Shown here: positions 17,386-25,231 of the stretch, in pieces
Layout: each line of letters opens with the position of its first letter
Position numbering within the stretch: the first letter of the stretch is position 1
DNA from: Halieaceae bacterium UBA4452
Lineage (GTDB): Bacteria > Pseudomonadota > Gammaproteobacteria > Pseudomonadales > Halieaceae
DNA length: 38,464 bases
Direction: 5' to 3'
NCBI GenBank assembly: GCA_002389505.1
Contig: DGPA01000037.1
Location: forward strand, 3,521-41,984
Position numbers and translations under genes: made by a program
Notes under the pieces: model-generated
Seen by the model: the letters and a program-made list of their open reading frames with translations, nothing else
Databases searched by the model: none
Told to the model about the DNA's origin: nothing

Positions 17386-18122
17386 TATCAAGACTGTATC
17401 GCGGAACCCTTTATCACCATCGGCACTCTCCGACTCAGCATACCTTCCACTATAAAGTGTTTATGCCCTTTGTTGACCTTGAAGCTCTGCCCGATCTAGT
17501 GGATAACATTCCCTTTTGGTCGGCCAAAAGAATAGCCCTAGCGCGATTCAAGCGGGCAGATTTTCTGGGTGATCCGACACAGCCGCTTATCGGTGAGGTG
17601 CAACGGCGAATTCGCGAGGAGACCGGGCGCACCCACGAGGGAAAGATTTATTTGCTGGCCAACTGGCGTTATTTTGGTTATCAAAATAACCCCATTGCCT
17701 GTTATTTCTGCGTCAATCCTGAACAAGAACTGAGCTTTGTGGTCACGGAAGTGACCAATACCCCCTGGGGTGAGCGCCATAGCTATGTGCTGGAAGCTCC
17801 CGAGTCCAATGCGCCGTTGGCCATTGAGTTTAACAAGGCTCTGCACGTTTCACCTTTCAATCCAATGAATATGATCTACCAATGGCGCAGCACGGTACCT
17901 GACGATACACTGGCCATTCAGTTAACTAGTTTTGAAAATGGTCAGCGGATTTTTGATGCCACCTTGTCTTTACAGTCGGAGCCCTTCAACCGGCATACGC
18001 TAATGTCTGCGATACTACGTTTTCCTTTCATGACCATGAAGGTGGGGTTAGGCATTTATTGGCAGGCGCTGTTGTTGTGGCTTAAGAAGACCCCGGTACA
18101 CCATCACCCAAAAAGTGGCTAA
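17382..18122 (+). CDS. DUF1365 protein
   Basis: This is a 246-residue protein of the DUF1365 (COG3496) family. Typical marks are the N-terminus LYRGTLYHHRHSPTQHTFHYKVFMPFVDLE, the central WRYFGYQNNPIACYFC and TNTPWGERHSYVL, and HVSPFNPMNMIYQW. The early cluster of His residues (HHRHS...H) is conserved and could bind a metal; that is an inference. The gene begins with GTG overlapping the preceding stop by four bases, so it is coupled to the FAD oxidoreductase. No biochemical function is established; the constant company of the flavoprotein and methyltransferase suggests a step in fatty-acid modification. Confidence 0.85.
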   Translation: MISRLYRGTLYHHRHSPTQHTFHYKVFMPFVDLEALPDLVDNIPFWSAKRIALARFKRADFLGDPTQPLIGEVQRRIREETGRTHEGKIYLLANWRYFGYQNNPIACYFCVNPEQELSFVVTEVTNTPWGERHSYVLEAPESNAPLAIEFNKALHVSPFNPMNMIYQWRSTVPDDTLAIQLTSFENGQRIFDATLSLQSEPFNRHTLMSAILRFPFMTMKVGLGIYWQALLLWLKKTPVHHHPKSG

Positions 18123-18161
18123 AGCGATAAAATCAACCCGCCTAAGGATTGGACGTAAGCT

Positions 18162-19418
18162 ATGAACAATATGAGCGTAAAAAATATCTCCCGGCTACCT
18201 GTCATCAAGCGTCTACAACACCCACATGTTGCTCGGGACTTATTTCTACGGCTCCTACAACGGATTGAAGTGGGGTCGCTTACGGTGCACGAGGGCGATG
18301 AGGTATTTCATGTGGGTAACGATGCGCGGCCTGAAGAGCCCCACGCTCACGTGACTATTCACAATCCCCGCACCTATTGGCGAGTGCTGACTGGCGGAAC
18401 GATCGCTTCGGGTGAAGCGTATATCGATGGTGATTGGACGAGCCCCAATGTCACCGAAGTTACGCGTTTATTCAGTGCGAATATGGCTACCATGGCAGCC
18501 ATGAAAGACAAGCAACATTGGTGGACTAAGTTGGCTTTGAAGCTTGCCCACCTCGGCAATCGCAATACCCAAAGTGGCTCAAGGAAAAATATATCCGCGC
18601 ATTACGATTTGGGTAACGACTTTTTTGCGCTTTTCTTAGATTCCAGTTTGATGTACTCATCCGCGGTTTTTCCATCATCAGACAGTAATCTGGAAGACGC
18701 TTCGCGTCATAAACTTGAGCTGATCTGCCAATCCCTAGAATTATCAGCCGATGATCACCTCATTGAAATAGGAACCGGCTGGGGAGGCATGGCGATCCAT
18801 GCAGCAGAACATTATGGCTGTCGTGTTACCACCACGACTATCAGCGAGGAGCAATTCAATAAGGCCCGCGAAGAGGTCAAAGACAAAGGGCTAGAGGACA
18901 AAATTACCGTTCTTTGCAAGGACTATAGAGATCTCGAGGGACAGTTCGACAAGCTTGTTTCTATTGAAATGATCGAAGCTGTAGGCCACGAGTTCTATGA
19001 AAGTTATTTCCGCTGTGTGAGTAAATTGCTAAAACCGCACGGTAAAGCCGTCATTCAAGCCATCACCATTCCCGACCAGCGTTACGAAGAGGCTCGAGAC
19101 TACGTAGACTATATAAAACGCTACATTTTCCCTGGGGGCTGCCTACCATCCATCAAAATCATCAGCGAAAATCTCGCCCAGTACACTGACATGCAAATGA
19201 TCGATCTCATTGATATCACCAAAGACTACGCGCGAACACTTGAAGCATGGCACCATGCTTTTCTTGAGCAAATGGAGGTCGTACGAGAGATGGGTTTCGA
19301 CGATCGGTTCATTAATATGTGGCGCTTCTACCTGAGCTATTGTGAAGGTGGTTTTCGAGAGCGAATCATAGGCACCTTCCAAATTACCATGGCGAAGCCC
19401 GGCTACCGGCCCGCATAG
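18162..19418 (+). CDS. Cfa-like SAM-dependent fatty-acyl methyltransferase
   Basis: This 418-residue protein belongs to the cyclopropane-fatty-acyl-phospholipid synthase family, which transfers carbon from SAM to double bonds of membrane lipid chains. NISAHYDLGNDFFALFLD, the SAM loop LIEIGTGWGGMAIHAAEHYG, YIFPGGCLPS and DYARTLEAWHHAF are all clear. Two active-site residues of E. coli Cfa are changed: Cys139 (YSCGYW) is Ser here (YSSAVF), and His266 (LLHTIG) is Gln (IQAITI). The Glu (SIEMIEAVGH) and the Tyr (DYARTL) are kept. The enzyme may therefore make a methylated chain instead of a cyclopropane. It lies 39 bases after DUF1365 and two bases before nhaC. Confidence 0.88.
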   Translation: MNNMSVKNISRLPVIKRLQHPHVARDLFLRLLQRIEVGSLTVHEGDEVFHVGNDARPEEPHAHVTIHNPRTYWRVLTGGTIASGEAYIDGDWTSPNVTEVTRLFSANMATMAAMKDKQHWWTKLALKLAHLGNRNTQSGSRKNISAHYDLGNDFFALFLDSSLMYSSAVFPSSDSNLEDASRHKLELICQSLELSADDHLIEIGTGWGGMAIHAAEHYGCRVTTTTISEEQFNKAREEVKDKGLEDKITVLCKDYRDLEGQFDKLVSIEMIEAVGHEFYESYFRCVSKLLKPHGKAVIQAITIPDQRYEEARDYVDYIKRYIFPGGCLPSIKIISENLAQYTDMQMIDLIDITKDYARTLEAWHHAFLEQMEVVREMGFDDRFINMWRFYLSYCEGGFRERIIGTFQITMAKPGYRPA

Positions 19419-19420
19419 TT

Positions 19421-20845
19421 ATGTTGCTGTCGTTAACGCCGATCCTTTTCCTCGTGGGCATGCTCGCTGGCGCTGTTCAGCTGTTCGGGGCGGATGCCTC
19501 CTACGGCCCCAACCAAATAGCGCTGGTTATTGCTACCGGACTCACTGGTCTGGTCGGTCTCTATCGAGGTCTACGCTGGGACGACATTCAAGAAGGGCTA
19601 GTGGCCGGCATTCGCATTGGCATGTCACCGATACTCATTCTGCTGGCAGTTGGTGCGTTGATTGGTAGCTGGATTTTAGCCGGCACCGTTCCCGCCATGA
19701 TTTACCACGGGGTTGCTCTACTCAGTCCGAGCTATTTCTATGCGGCTAGCGCCGTTATCTGCGCCCTCGCTTCTATCAGTATTGGCAGTTCCTGGACCGT
19801 CGCTGGCACTCTTGGTATAGGGCTCGTTGGCATTGCTAACAGCTTCGGCCTATCACCCGCCATGACAGCTGGCGCCATTATTTCTGGGGCCTATTTCGGA
19901 GATAAACTCTCGCCCTTGTCAGATACCACGAACTTGGCAGCCGCCTGTGCGGGCGTCGATCTGTTTGCCCATATTCGACATATGCTGTGGACAACGGTCC
20001 CGGCGTTTTCTACCGCGCTGCTGTTCTTTCTCATCAATAGTGAAGACGCTGGCAGGCCCCCTGAGGATATCGCTGCACTGCGAGCAGCGCTGGCCATTGA
20101 GTTCAATGTCGGCATCGTCAGTCTCCTGCCATTGGTTATTATGTTGGCCTTCATTGCTCTGCGCATTCCTGCCTATCCAGCTATTCTTCTGTCCACCCTA
20201 GTGGGCTGTATTTTTGCTGTCGCCTTTCAGGGTGATGCTGTCCGCGCGTTTGCCTTAGGGCTTTACCCCGATAGCCCAGCGCCCACGCTTCAAGGTATTT
20301 GGCAGGTGTTATTCGCGGGCTACAAAGGTGCCAGTCAGGATGCCGCGTTGAACGATTTACTGAGCAAAGGCGGAATGTCGAGCATGCTCAATACCGTTTG
20401 GTTGATTATTTGCGCGCTCGCCTTTGGTGGTGTTTTAGAGCGCACGGGCATCCTCAAGCAAATTCTGGACGCCGTTCTACAGCGTGTGCGCAGCACCGGT
20501 GATCTCGTGCTGGCGACTGTCTCAGGTGGCGTTGTGACGAACCTGCTGGCCGCTGATCAATTTCTCAGCATAGCCCTCCCGGGGCGCTTGTTTACCGTAG
20601 CCTACGATGAACGTGGATTGGATCGCCTGAACTTATCTCGTACCTTGGAGGACTCCGCGACGTTGACATCGGTACTGGTTCCCTGGAACACCTGCGGTGC
20701 GTACATGAGTGCCACCCTAGGCATTGCCACCATTGAGTATGCTCCTTACGCCGTTTTTAACTATGCTTGTCCGCTGATTGCGATTGCCTTCGGCTATTTA
20801 CTGATCGCACAAAAGCGGGTCGGCCTCGAGTTGTCAGCCCAATGA
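19421..20845 (+). CDS. nhaC: Na+/H+ antiporter, NhaC family
   Basis: This is a 474-residue integral membrane protein with about eleven or twelve hydrophobic helices, of the NhaC branch of the ion transporter superfamily. Recognisable segments are SISIGSSWTVAGTLGIGLVG, SGAYFGDKLSPLSDTTNLAA and LEDSATLTSVLVPWNTCGAY, the family's conserved polar motifs in membrane helices. It should exchange external protons for cytoplasmic sodium; some relatives exchange malate and lactate, so specificity is open. The ATG is only two bases after the methyltransferase stop, and its own stop overlaps the thioesterase start by four bases. It is therefore embedded in the lipid operon, not a free-standing gene. Confidence 0.9.
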   Translation: MLLSLTPILFLVGMLAGAVQLFGADASYGPNQIALVIATGLTGLVGLYRGLRWDDIQEGLVAGIRIGMSPILILLAVGALIGSWILAGTVPAMIYHGVALLSPSYFYAASAVICALASISIGSSWTVAGTLGIGLVGIANSFGLSPAMTAGAIISGAYFGDKLSPLSDTTNLAAACAGVDLFAHIRHMLWTTVPAFSTALLFFLINSEDAGRPPEDIAALRAALAIEFNVGIVSLLPLVIMLAFIALRIPAYPAILLSTLVGCIFAVAFQGDAVRAFALGLYPDSPAPTLQGIWQVLFAGYKGASQDAALNDLLSKGGMSSMLNTVWLIICALAFGGVLERTGILKQILDAVLQRVRSTGDLVLATVSGGVVTNLLAADQFLSIALPGRLFTVAYDERGLDRLNLSRTLEDSATLTSVLVPWNTCGAYMSATLGIATIEYAPYAVFNYACPLIAIAFGYLLIAQKRVGLELSAQ

Positions 20846-21351
20846 CCAACAGTGGGGTTAGCCGAGAGGCGGACGCCCAAGCGGGGTCCACGCAAACTAA
20901 CCATGCCTGGAATAGCTTGGCCTGGGACCACTCTGCGCCCTTTATGCGCTGCTTTGAGGTACGCGCTGAACACATCGATGCGCTAGCGCACACAAACAAC
21001 ACCATTTATGTGAATTGGTGCATGGAGACCGCCTGGGCACACACGACATGCCTTGGACTCGGCGCCGCCGAGTACCAATCCCTGGACCGCGCTATGGCAC
21101 TACGGCGTGCCGAGTATGATTACCTCTGCGCGACTCGGCTTGGCGACACCGTTGTCGCCGGCACCTGGATCACTGGCTGGGATCGGCGCTTGGTTATGAA
21201 ACGCCAGGTTCAGCTTATCAATGCACTTACCGGAACGGTGGTGCTACGAGCCCGCTTAGACTTTGTCTGCATTGAGATTTCTTCGGGCAAAGCAAAACGC
21301 CCTCCCCCGGCTTTTATTGACCACTACACCCCCGTCATTATCAATCCTTAA
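20842..21351 (+). CDS. Hotdog-fold acyl-CoA thioesterase (4HBT-like)
   Basis: This is a 169-residue hotdog-fold protein of the 4-hydroxybenzoyl-CoA thioesterase/YbgC-like group, likely to cleave acyl-CoA or acyl-ACP. The signature AEHIDALAHTNNTIYVNWCMETAW holds the catalytic Asp-type loop and long helix (residue about 45-68). LGDTVVAGTWITGWDRRLVMKRQVQL and TVVLRARLDFVCIEI form the later strands. The ATG at 20842 overlaps the nhaC stop (ATGA); the frame is open for 25 codons further upstream inside nhaC, but that is shadow. It is the last gene of the unit, three bases from the convergent epmA. It could release or clear modified acyl chains. Confidence 0.85.
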   Translation: MTNSGVSREADAQAGSTQTNHAWNSLAWDHSAPFMRCFEVRAEHIDALAHTNNTIYVNWCMETAWAHTTCLGLGAAEYQSLDRAMALRRAEYDYLCATRLGDTVVAGTWITGWDRRLVMKRQVQLINALTGTVVLRARLDFVCIEISSGKAKRPPPAFIDHYTPVIINP

Positions 21352-21354
21352 CCA

Positions 21355-22305
21355 TCACGCCCTAGACCAACTGAATGCCAGCGTGGCGTCCATGTGACTG
21401 AGTTTCTGTTGACACATGAGCAGGCGGTCGACGCCGAGCGCTACCCCCGCACAATCGGGTAAGCCCGCCAAAAGTGCTGCCAATAAGCGCTCATCAATGA
21501 CTTGTTCAAGCTGTCCTCGCCGCTGTCTGTTGTGGTTATCTGCAGTGAATCGCGCCCGCAAGTCATCGGACTCTTTCGCCTCCCAGTAGCCATTAGCCAT
21601 CTCGAGTCCATCGACGTAACATTCAAAGCGCGCACCCAGTGCCACACCGTTTCTATCAAACTGCCGCGCTAACGCTGCTTGGGAGGCAGGGTAATCAACC
21701 ACAAAAACCATACCCCAGTCACGCATGCCTGGCTCAATCACGTGGCTCATGCATAGATCCAATAAACCATCACGGTCGAGATCAGGCAGGGGTTGCGCCA
21801 GATACTCTCCCGCTCTATCAGCGAGCGCCTGGTGGCTGGCAAGATGTGGGTTCAGTGACAAGAAATGCTCAAAAAGCGCCTGCCAAGGCCAGACTTGCCA
21901 GCTCTGAAGTTCGAGCAACTGGCAGAGTAAGTCAGCGACTTCTCGGAGCAATTGATGATGATCGACACCCAGCCTATACCATTCAAGCAAGGTATATTCA
22001 GGGTTGTGACGAGAGCCTAGCTCGTCTGCACGGAAGGCTTTGCTGATTTGAAATATATCGCCGCTACCCGCTGAAAGCAGTCGCTTCATGGCATATTCGG
22101 GGGATGTCTGTAGATAGCGATGCTCGCCACCACCGACGTCAACAGACAAGGCTTCAAGGGCAGGGTCGGTCACACCTGCCTGACACAGCAGCGGCGTCTC
22201 TACTTCTAACACCCCTCTGAGGGCAAAGAACTGTCGGATGTCGGCCAGTAAGCTCGCCCTAGCCGACAAGGTTTCAAGTGTGGCGCCCGGCTGCCATGTG
22301 GACAT
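21355..22305 (-). CDS. epmA: EF-P--(R)-beta-lysine ligase EpmA
   Basis: EpmA (GenX/PoxA/YjeA) is a lysyl-tRNA-synthetase-like enzyme that attaches beta-lysine to Lys34 of elongation factor P. It has 316 residues and lacks the anticodon domain of true LysRS, as expected. Class II motif 2 is FRADELGSRHNPEYTLLEWYR and motif 3 is CAGVALGVDRLLM near the C-terminus. The gene starts one base after the efp stop on the same strand, so enzyme and substrate are made together. EpmB, which makes beta-lysine, is not in this window. Confidence 0.96.
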   Translation of the reverse strand: MSTWQPGATLETLSARASLLADIRQFFALRGVLEVETPLLCQAGVTDPALEALSVDVGGGEHRYLQTSPEYAMKRLLSAGSGDIFQISKAFRADELGSRHNPEYTLLEWYRLGVDHHQLLREVADLLCQLLELQSWQVWPWQALFEHFLSLNPHLASHQALADRAGEYLAQPLPDLDRDGLLDLCMSHVIEPGMRDWGMVFVVDYPASQAALARQFDRNGVALGARFECYVDGLEMANGYWEAKESDDLRARFTADNHNRQRRGQLEQVIDERLLAALLAGLPDCAGVALGVDRLLMCQQKLSHMDATLAFSWSRA

Positions 22306-22306
22306 A

Positions 22307-22879
22307 TCAATGACGGCTAGCGCGACTCACATACTCACCAGAGCGCGTATCAACACGTACCACTTCACCCTGCAGTATAAATAGTGGCACGCGGACAACG
22401 GCACCGGTCGTCAGGGTGGCGGGTTTGGAACCCCCTTGCGCGGTGTCTCCTTTTAGCCCGGGGTCAGTTTCGATGATCTCTAATTCAATGAAGTTAGGCG
22501 GTGTAATGGAAATAGGACTGCCATTATACAAAGTCACCTCGTACTTCTCCTGCTCTTTGAGCCACTTCTGCGTATCGCCCACCGCTGCAGCCTCAGCTGC
22601 GTGCTGCTCAAAGGAGTCGGAATCCATAAAATAAAAGAACTCTCCGTCGGTATACGAATACTCGAGACTGCAATCCAAGACATCGGCACCCTCCAGTGAC
22701 TCGCCAGACTTGAAGGTACGCTCCCACACTCGACCCGACCTCAAGTTACGCAACTTGACGCGGTTAAATGCCTGCCCTTTCCCAGGCTTAACAAACTCAT
22801 TCTCCAGGATCGAGCAAGGCTCACCGTCGAGCATAACTTTCAGCCCAGATTTAAATTCATTGGTCGAGTAATTTGCCAT
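22307..22879 (-). CDS. efp: Elongation factor P
   Basis: EF-P relieves ribosomes stalled on polyproline stretches. It has 190 residues in three beta-barrel domains, with the C-terminal VDTRSGEYVSRASRH typical of the family. The modified residue is Lys34 in VKPGKGQAF, which fits the downstream EpmA. The Arg32-rhamnose type found in Pseudomonas would have Arg at this site. TTGAVVRVPLFI and IETDPGLKGDTA are standard. The ATG at 22879 is well supported. Confidence 0.97.
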   Translation of the reverse strand: MANYSTNEFKSGLKVMLDGEPCSILENEFVKPGKGQAFNRVKLRNLRSGRVWERTFKSGESLEGADVLDCSLEYSYTDGEFFYFMDSDSFEQHAAEAAAVGDTQKWLKEQEKYEVTLYNGSPISITPPNFIELEIIETDPGLKGDTAQGGSKPATLTTGAVVRVPLFILQGEVVRVDTRSGEYVSRASRH

Positions 22880-22948
22880 GCTATCAATCCTTTGTTCGGT
22901 CGCAGCAGATAATAACCCAGCTGTGCGCCAAACGCAGGGGCCTGTGAC

Positions 22949-23878
22949 TCAGTTTATCGAAGCGCTCATTTCGCTCGCCGCGCCCAGCAAATACAGCACC
23001 CCGTCGAGACCGATCCAACGAATGTTGTAGGCCGCCTGAGCGCGAACAATGGGTTTCGCCTTAAAGGCAACACCCAGGCCCGCGCTCGCCAACATGGGCA
23101 GATCATTAGCGCCATCACCGACAGCTATGACTTGAGAGCAATCAATCCTTAGATCCTGAGCTAACGTCTCAAGCAGCTGCTTTTTGCGCGCGCCATCAAT
23201 AATGTTGCCCACGACGTTACCCGTTACTTTGCCTGCAACGACATCAAGCGCGTTGGCGTGAATATAATCAAAGCCATACAGCGTTTGTAAATACTGGGCG
23301 AAATAATCGAAGCCCCCCGATACGATGGCTGTTTTTATGCCACTTCCACGCAAGGTGGTCAGCAGCTCTGACACCCCGCTGGTCATTGGCAGGTTATTGG
23401 CGACGCTGGCTAGGGCCGCCTCATCCAGGCCCCGCAGCATGCCTAGCCGCTCACGGAAACTGGCTTGAAAGTCCAATTCACCGCGCATGGCTTTTTCGGT
23501 GATCGCCGCTACCGTATCGCCAACCCCTGCTAGCTGTGCCAAACGATCAATCACCTCGCATTGAATGAGCGTAGAATCCATATCAAATACGGCGAGCTTA
23601 TAGTGTTGCTGACGCACCGCCATCGCTTGCAAAACGCAATCTACACAATGACGCTCAGCTAACGCTTCTAAGCGATCCCGAAGTTGCGTCACATCAGACA
23701 CATTTGCCACCGCATAGGTCTTAATAGCACGTTGATCTGCCAACTTTCGTGGCACTGCCACACTACGCTCGTCAATAATATCGACCCGTGTTTCCGCTAA
23801 TAATGTGCGCATAGGCTCATCGTGGTAACAGCCCTCTTGGGGCGACATCACAGTAATGGCGTGACTGGCCTTGGTCAT
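22949..23878 (-). CDS. serB: Phosphoserine phosphatase SerB
   Basis: SerB dephosphorylates phosphoserine in the last step of serine synthesis. It is a HAD-superfamily enzyme with an ACT-like N-terminal region. With the ATG at 23878 (GGAG six bases upstream) it has 309 residues. The HAD nucleophile motif is VFDMDSTLI (Asp99, Asp101), motif II is AIVSGGFDYF, and motif III with the acidic pair is VIAVGDGANDLPML. The open frame goes up to a GTG at 23938, adding 20 residues, but the ribosome site supports the later start. It faces the divergent 23951 gene across 72 bases. Confidence 0.96.
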   Translation of the reverse strand: MTKASHAITVMSPQEGCYHDEPMRTLLAETRVDIIDERSVAVPRKLADQRAIKTYAVANVSDVTQLRDRLEALAERHCVDCVLQAMAVRQQHYKLAVFDMDSTLIQCEVIDRLAQLAGVGDTVAAITEKAMRGELDFQASFRERLGMLRGLDEAALASVANNLPMTSGVSELLTTLRGSGIKTAIVSGGFDYFAQYLQTLYGFDYIHANALDVVAGKVTGNVVGNIIDGARKKQLLETLAQDLRIDCSQVIAVGDGANDLPMLASAGLGVAFKAKPIVRAQAAYNIRWIGLDGVLYLLGAASEMSASIN

Positions 23879-23950
23879 TCGAAGCTCCGAAGTGTTACGA
23901 AGGGCAAGCATACCGTAGGTAGGGTGTTTATACTGCACAGACGATAAGCC

Positions 23951-25231
23951 ATGGACTTCCCTGTGCGGACATTTCTGGATTACCTCGCTCGTTTTTCACT
24001 GGGGCAGCAGCTGGCGCTCACCGCTAGCTTGTGTTGCTTACTGGCGACACTGACTCTTGTAGCTTTATCGGCTAAGTCGAGTCGCTACACTCAAGATAAT
24101 TTACAGCGCGATCACGGCGAAGCTGTGGTTGCACAGCTTGCCCGAAGGCTATCGACGGAACTCGCCATCAATGATCGCCTTGGGGTTGCCGGCGAACTCA
24201 ACCAGCTTGTTGAGCAAGCCGGTGTAGTCGGGGCGCGGGCGCTGAGCGTTGAAGGAAAAGTGCTAGCGGCTGCCGGCAACTTTGCTAACAGCGATGCGCT
24301 ATTTCGAGCAACTATTAACGTCGCCGGCGATTCGGCCGGTACCGCAGAAATTAGCCTCAATACTCGGGATCAAAATGCCGCTCAACTTCGGCTTCAATTG
24401 GCCTTATCAGGTTTAGCGGTACTGTTAAGCATCGCAGTGTACATAACCACTCGAACTATGGCCCATCGCCTGGCGAGCAACTTGAGCGCGCTCAGCGCTG
24501 AGCTGGCGTCAGTCACCGGCAGCACTGTCGATAATAGCAATGAGGTGGCTGCGTTACGGGCGCACATCGCCGCTTTACCTCTCGATTTACTCAGGCCACC
24601 GGTAGTCGGTAATAGCAGCACCGATCATTACACGAATACGGCGATTTTATATCTATACTTTCGCAGTCTGCCTGGCTACGTGGATACCGTCGATGAACAA
24701 CGACTACAACGTTATGTCGCTACTGTTCACCGACTCATTTACGGTGCCGCAGGGTTTTATGACGGCACATTAGAGGTCGTTCGGCAATTTGGTTTGGCGG
24801 TGTTTTTCACTGGCAAACACCCGTTGGGATCCCCCGCACTCCGGGCTGCCAGCTGCGCATGGTTGATTCAAAAGGCAGCACCAGACATAGAAAAAGTGCT
24901 TAGATTGTCGGTAAGCCTAGGCTTGGCAGTAGGTGGCAGTGAGCTCGGTAGAGGCGATGCAAAAGATATTTACCCCGGACTCTACACGCAATCCGCCCTC
25001 GATGAATTGCACAAGCTTGCGAGCAATGCGGGCAATGCAATTAAGCTGGCAACGCTGGTTCTAGATGACATCGATTTGACTACACGCATAGGCATTGATA
25101 ATACTGACAAAGAGATTCCTGTCGTCGGTGCACCCTCTGATACCCATCGAGATCTCATCGAGCGCCAGCTTCAAGTCCTGCTGCGCGCGCTGCTCAATCA
25201 GGAGCAAGTCGGTGACGATCACGCTGATTGA
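23951..25231 (+). CDS. Two-TM protein with periplasmic sensor region and degenerate cyclase-like domain
   Basis: This 426-residue protein has a membrane helix at about 19-41, a periplasmic stretch (42-145), a second helix (about 146-166), a HAMP-like linker, and a cytoplasmic domain (about 215-400). It sits divergent from serB, where E. coli has the Smp/YtjB protein and Pseudomonas has an uncharacterised protein. The cytoplasmic part has the outline of a class III nucleotide cyclase: ILYLYFRSLPGYVD, then FGLAVFFTG, then LRLSVSLGLAVGG, then GNAIKLATLV. The metal-binding Asp positions seem lost (Tyr and Phe in their place). I therefore expect a sensory or scaffold role, not catalysis. Its 3' end overlaps parC by 13 bases. 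The cyclase reading is my inference. Confidence 0.6.
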   Translation: MDFPVRTFLDYLARFSLGQQLALTASLCCLLATLTLVALSAKSSRYTQDNLQRDHGEAVVAQLARRLSTELAINDRLGVAGELNQLVEQAGVVGARALSVEGKVLAAAGNFANSDALFRATINVAGDSAGTAEISLNTRDQNAAQLRLQLALSGLAVLLSIAVYITTRTMAHRLASNLSALSAELASVTGSTVDNSNEVAALRAHIAALPLDLLRPPVVGNSSTDHYTNTAILYLYFRSLPGYVDTVDEQRLQRYVATVHRLIYGAAGFYDGTLEVVRQFGLAVFFTGKHPLGSPALRAASCAWLIQKAAPDIEKVLRLSVSLGLAVGGSELGRGDAKDIYPGLYTQSALDELHKLASNAGNAIKLATLVLDDIDLTTRIGIDNTDKEIPVVGAPSDTHRDLIERQLQVLLRALLNQEQVGDDHAD

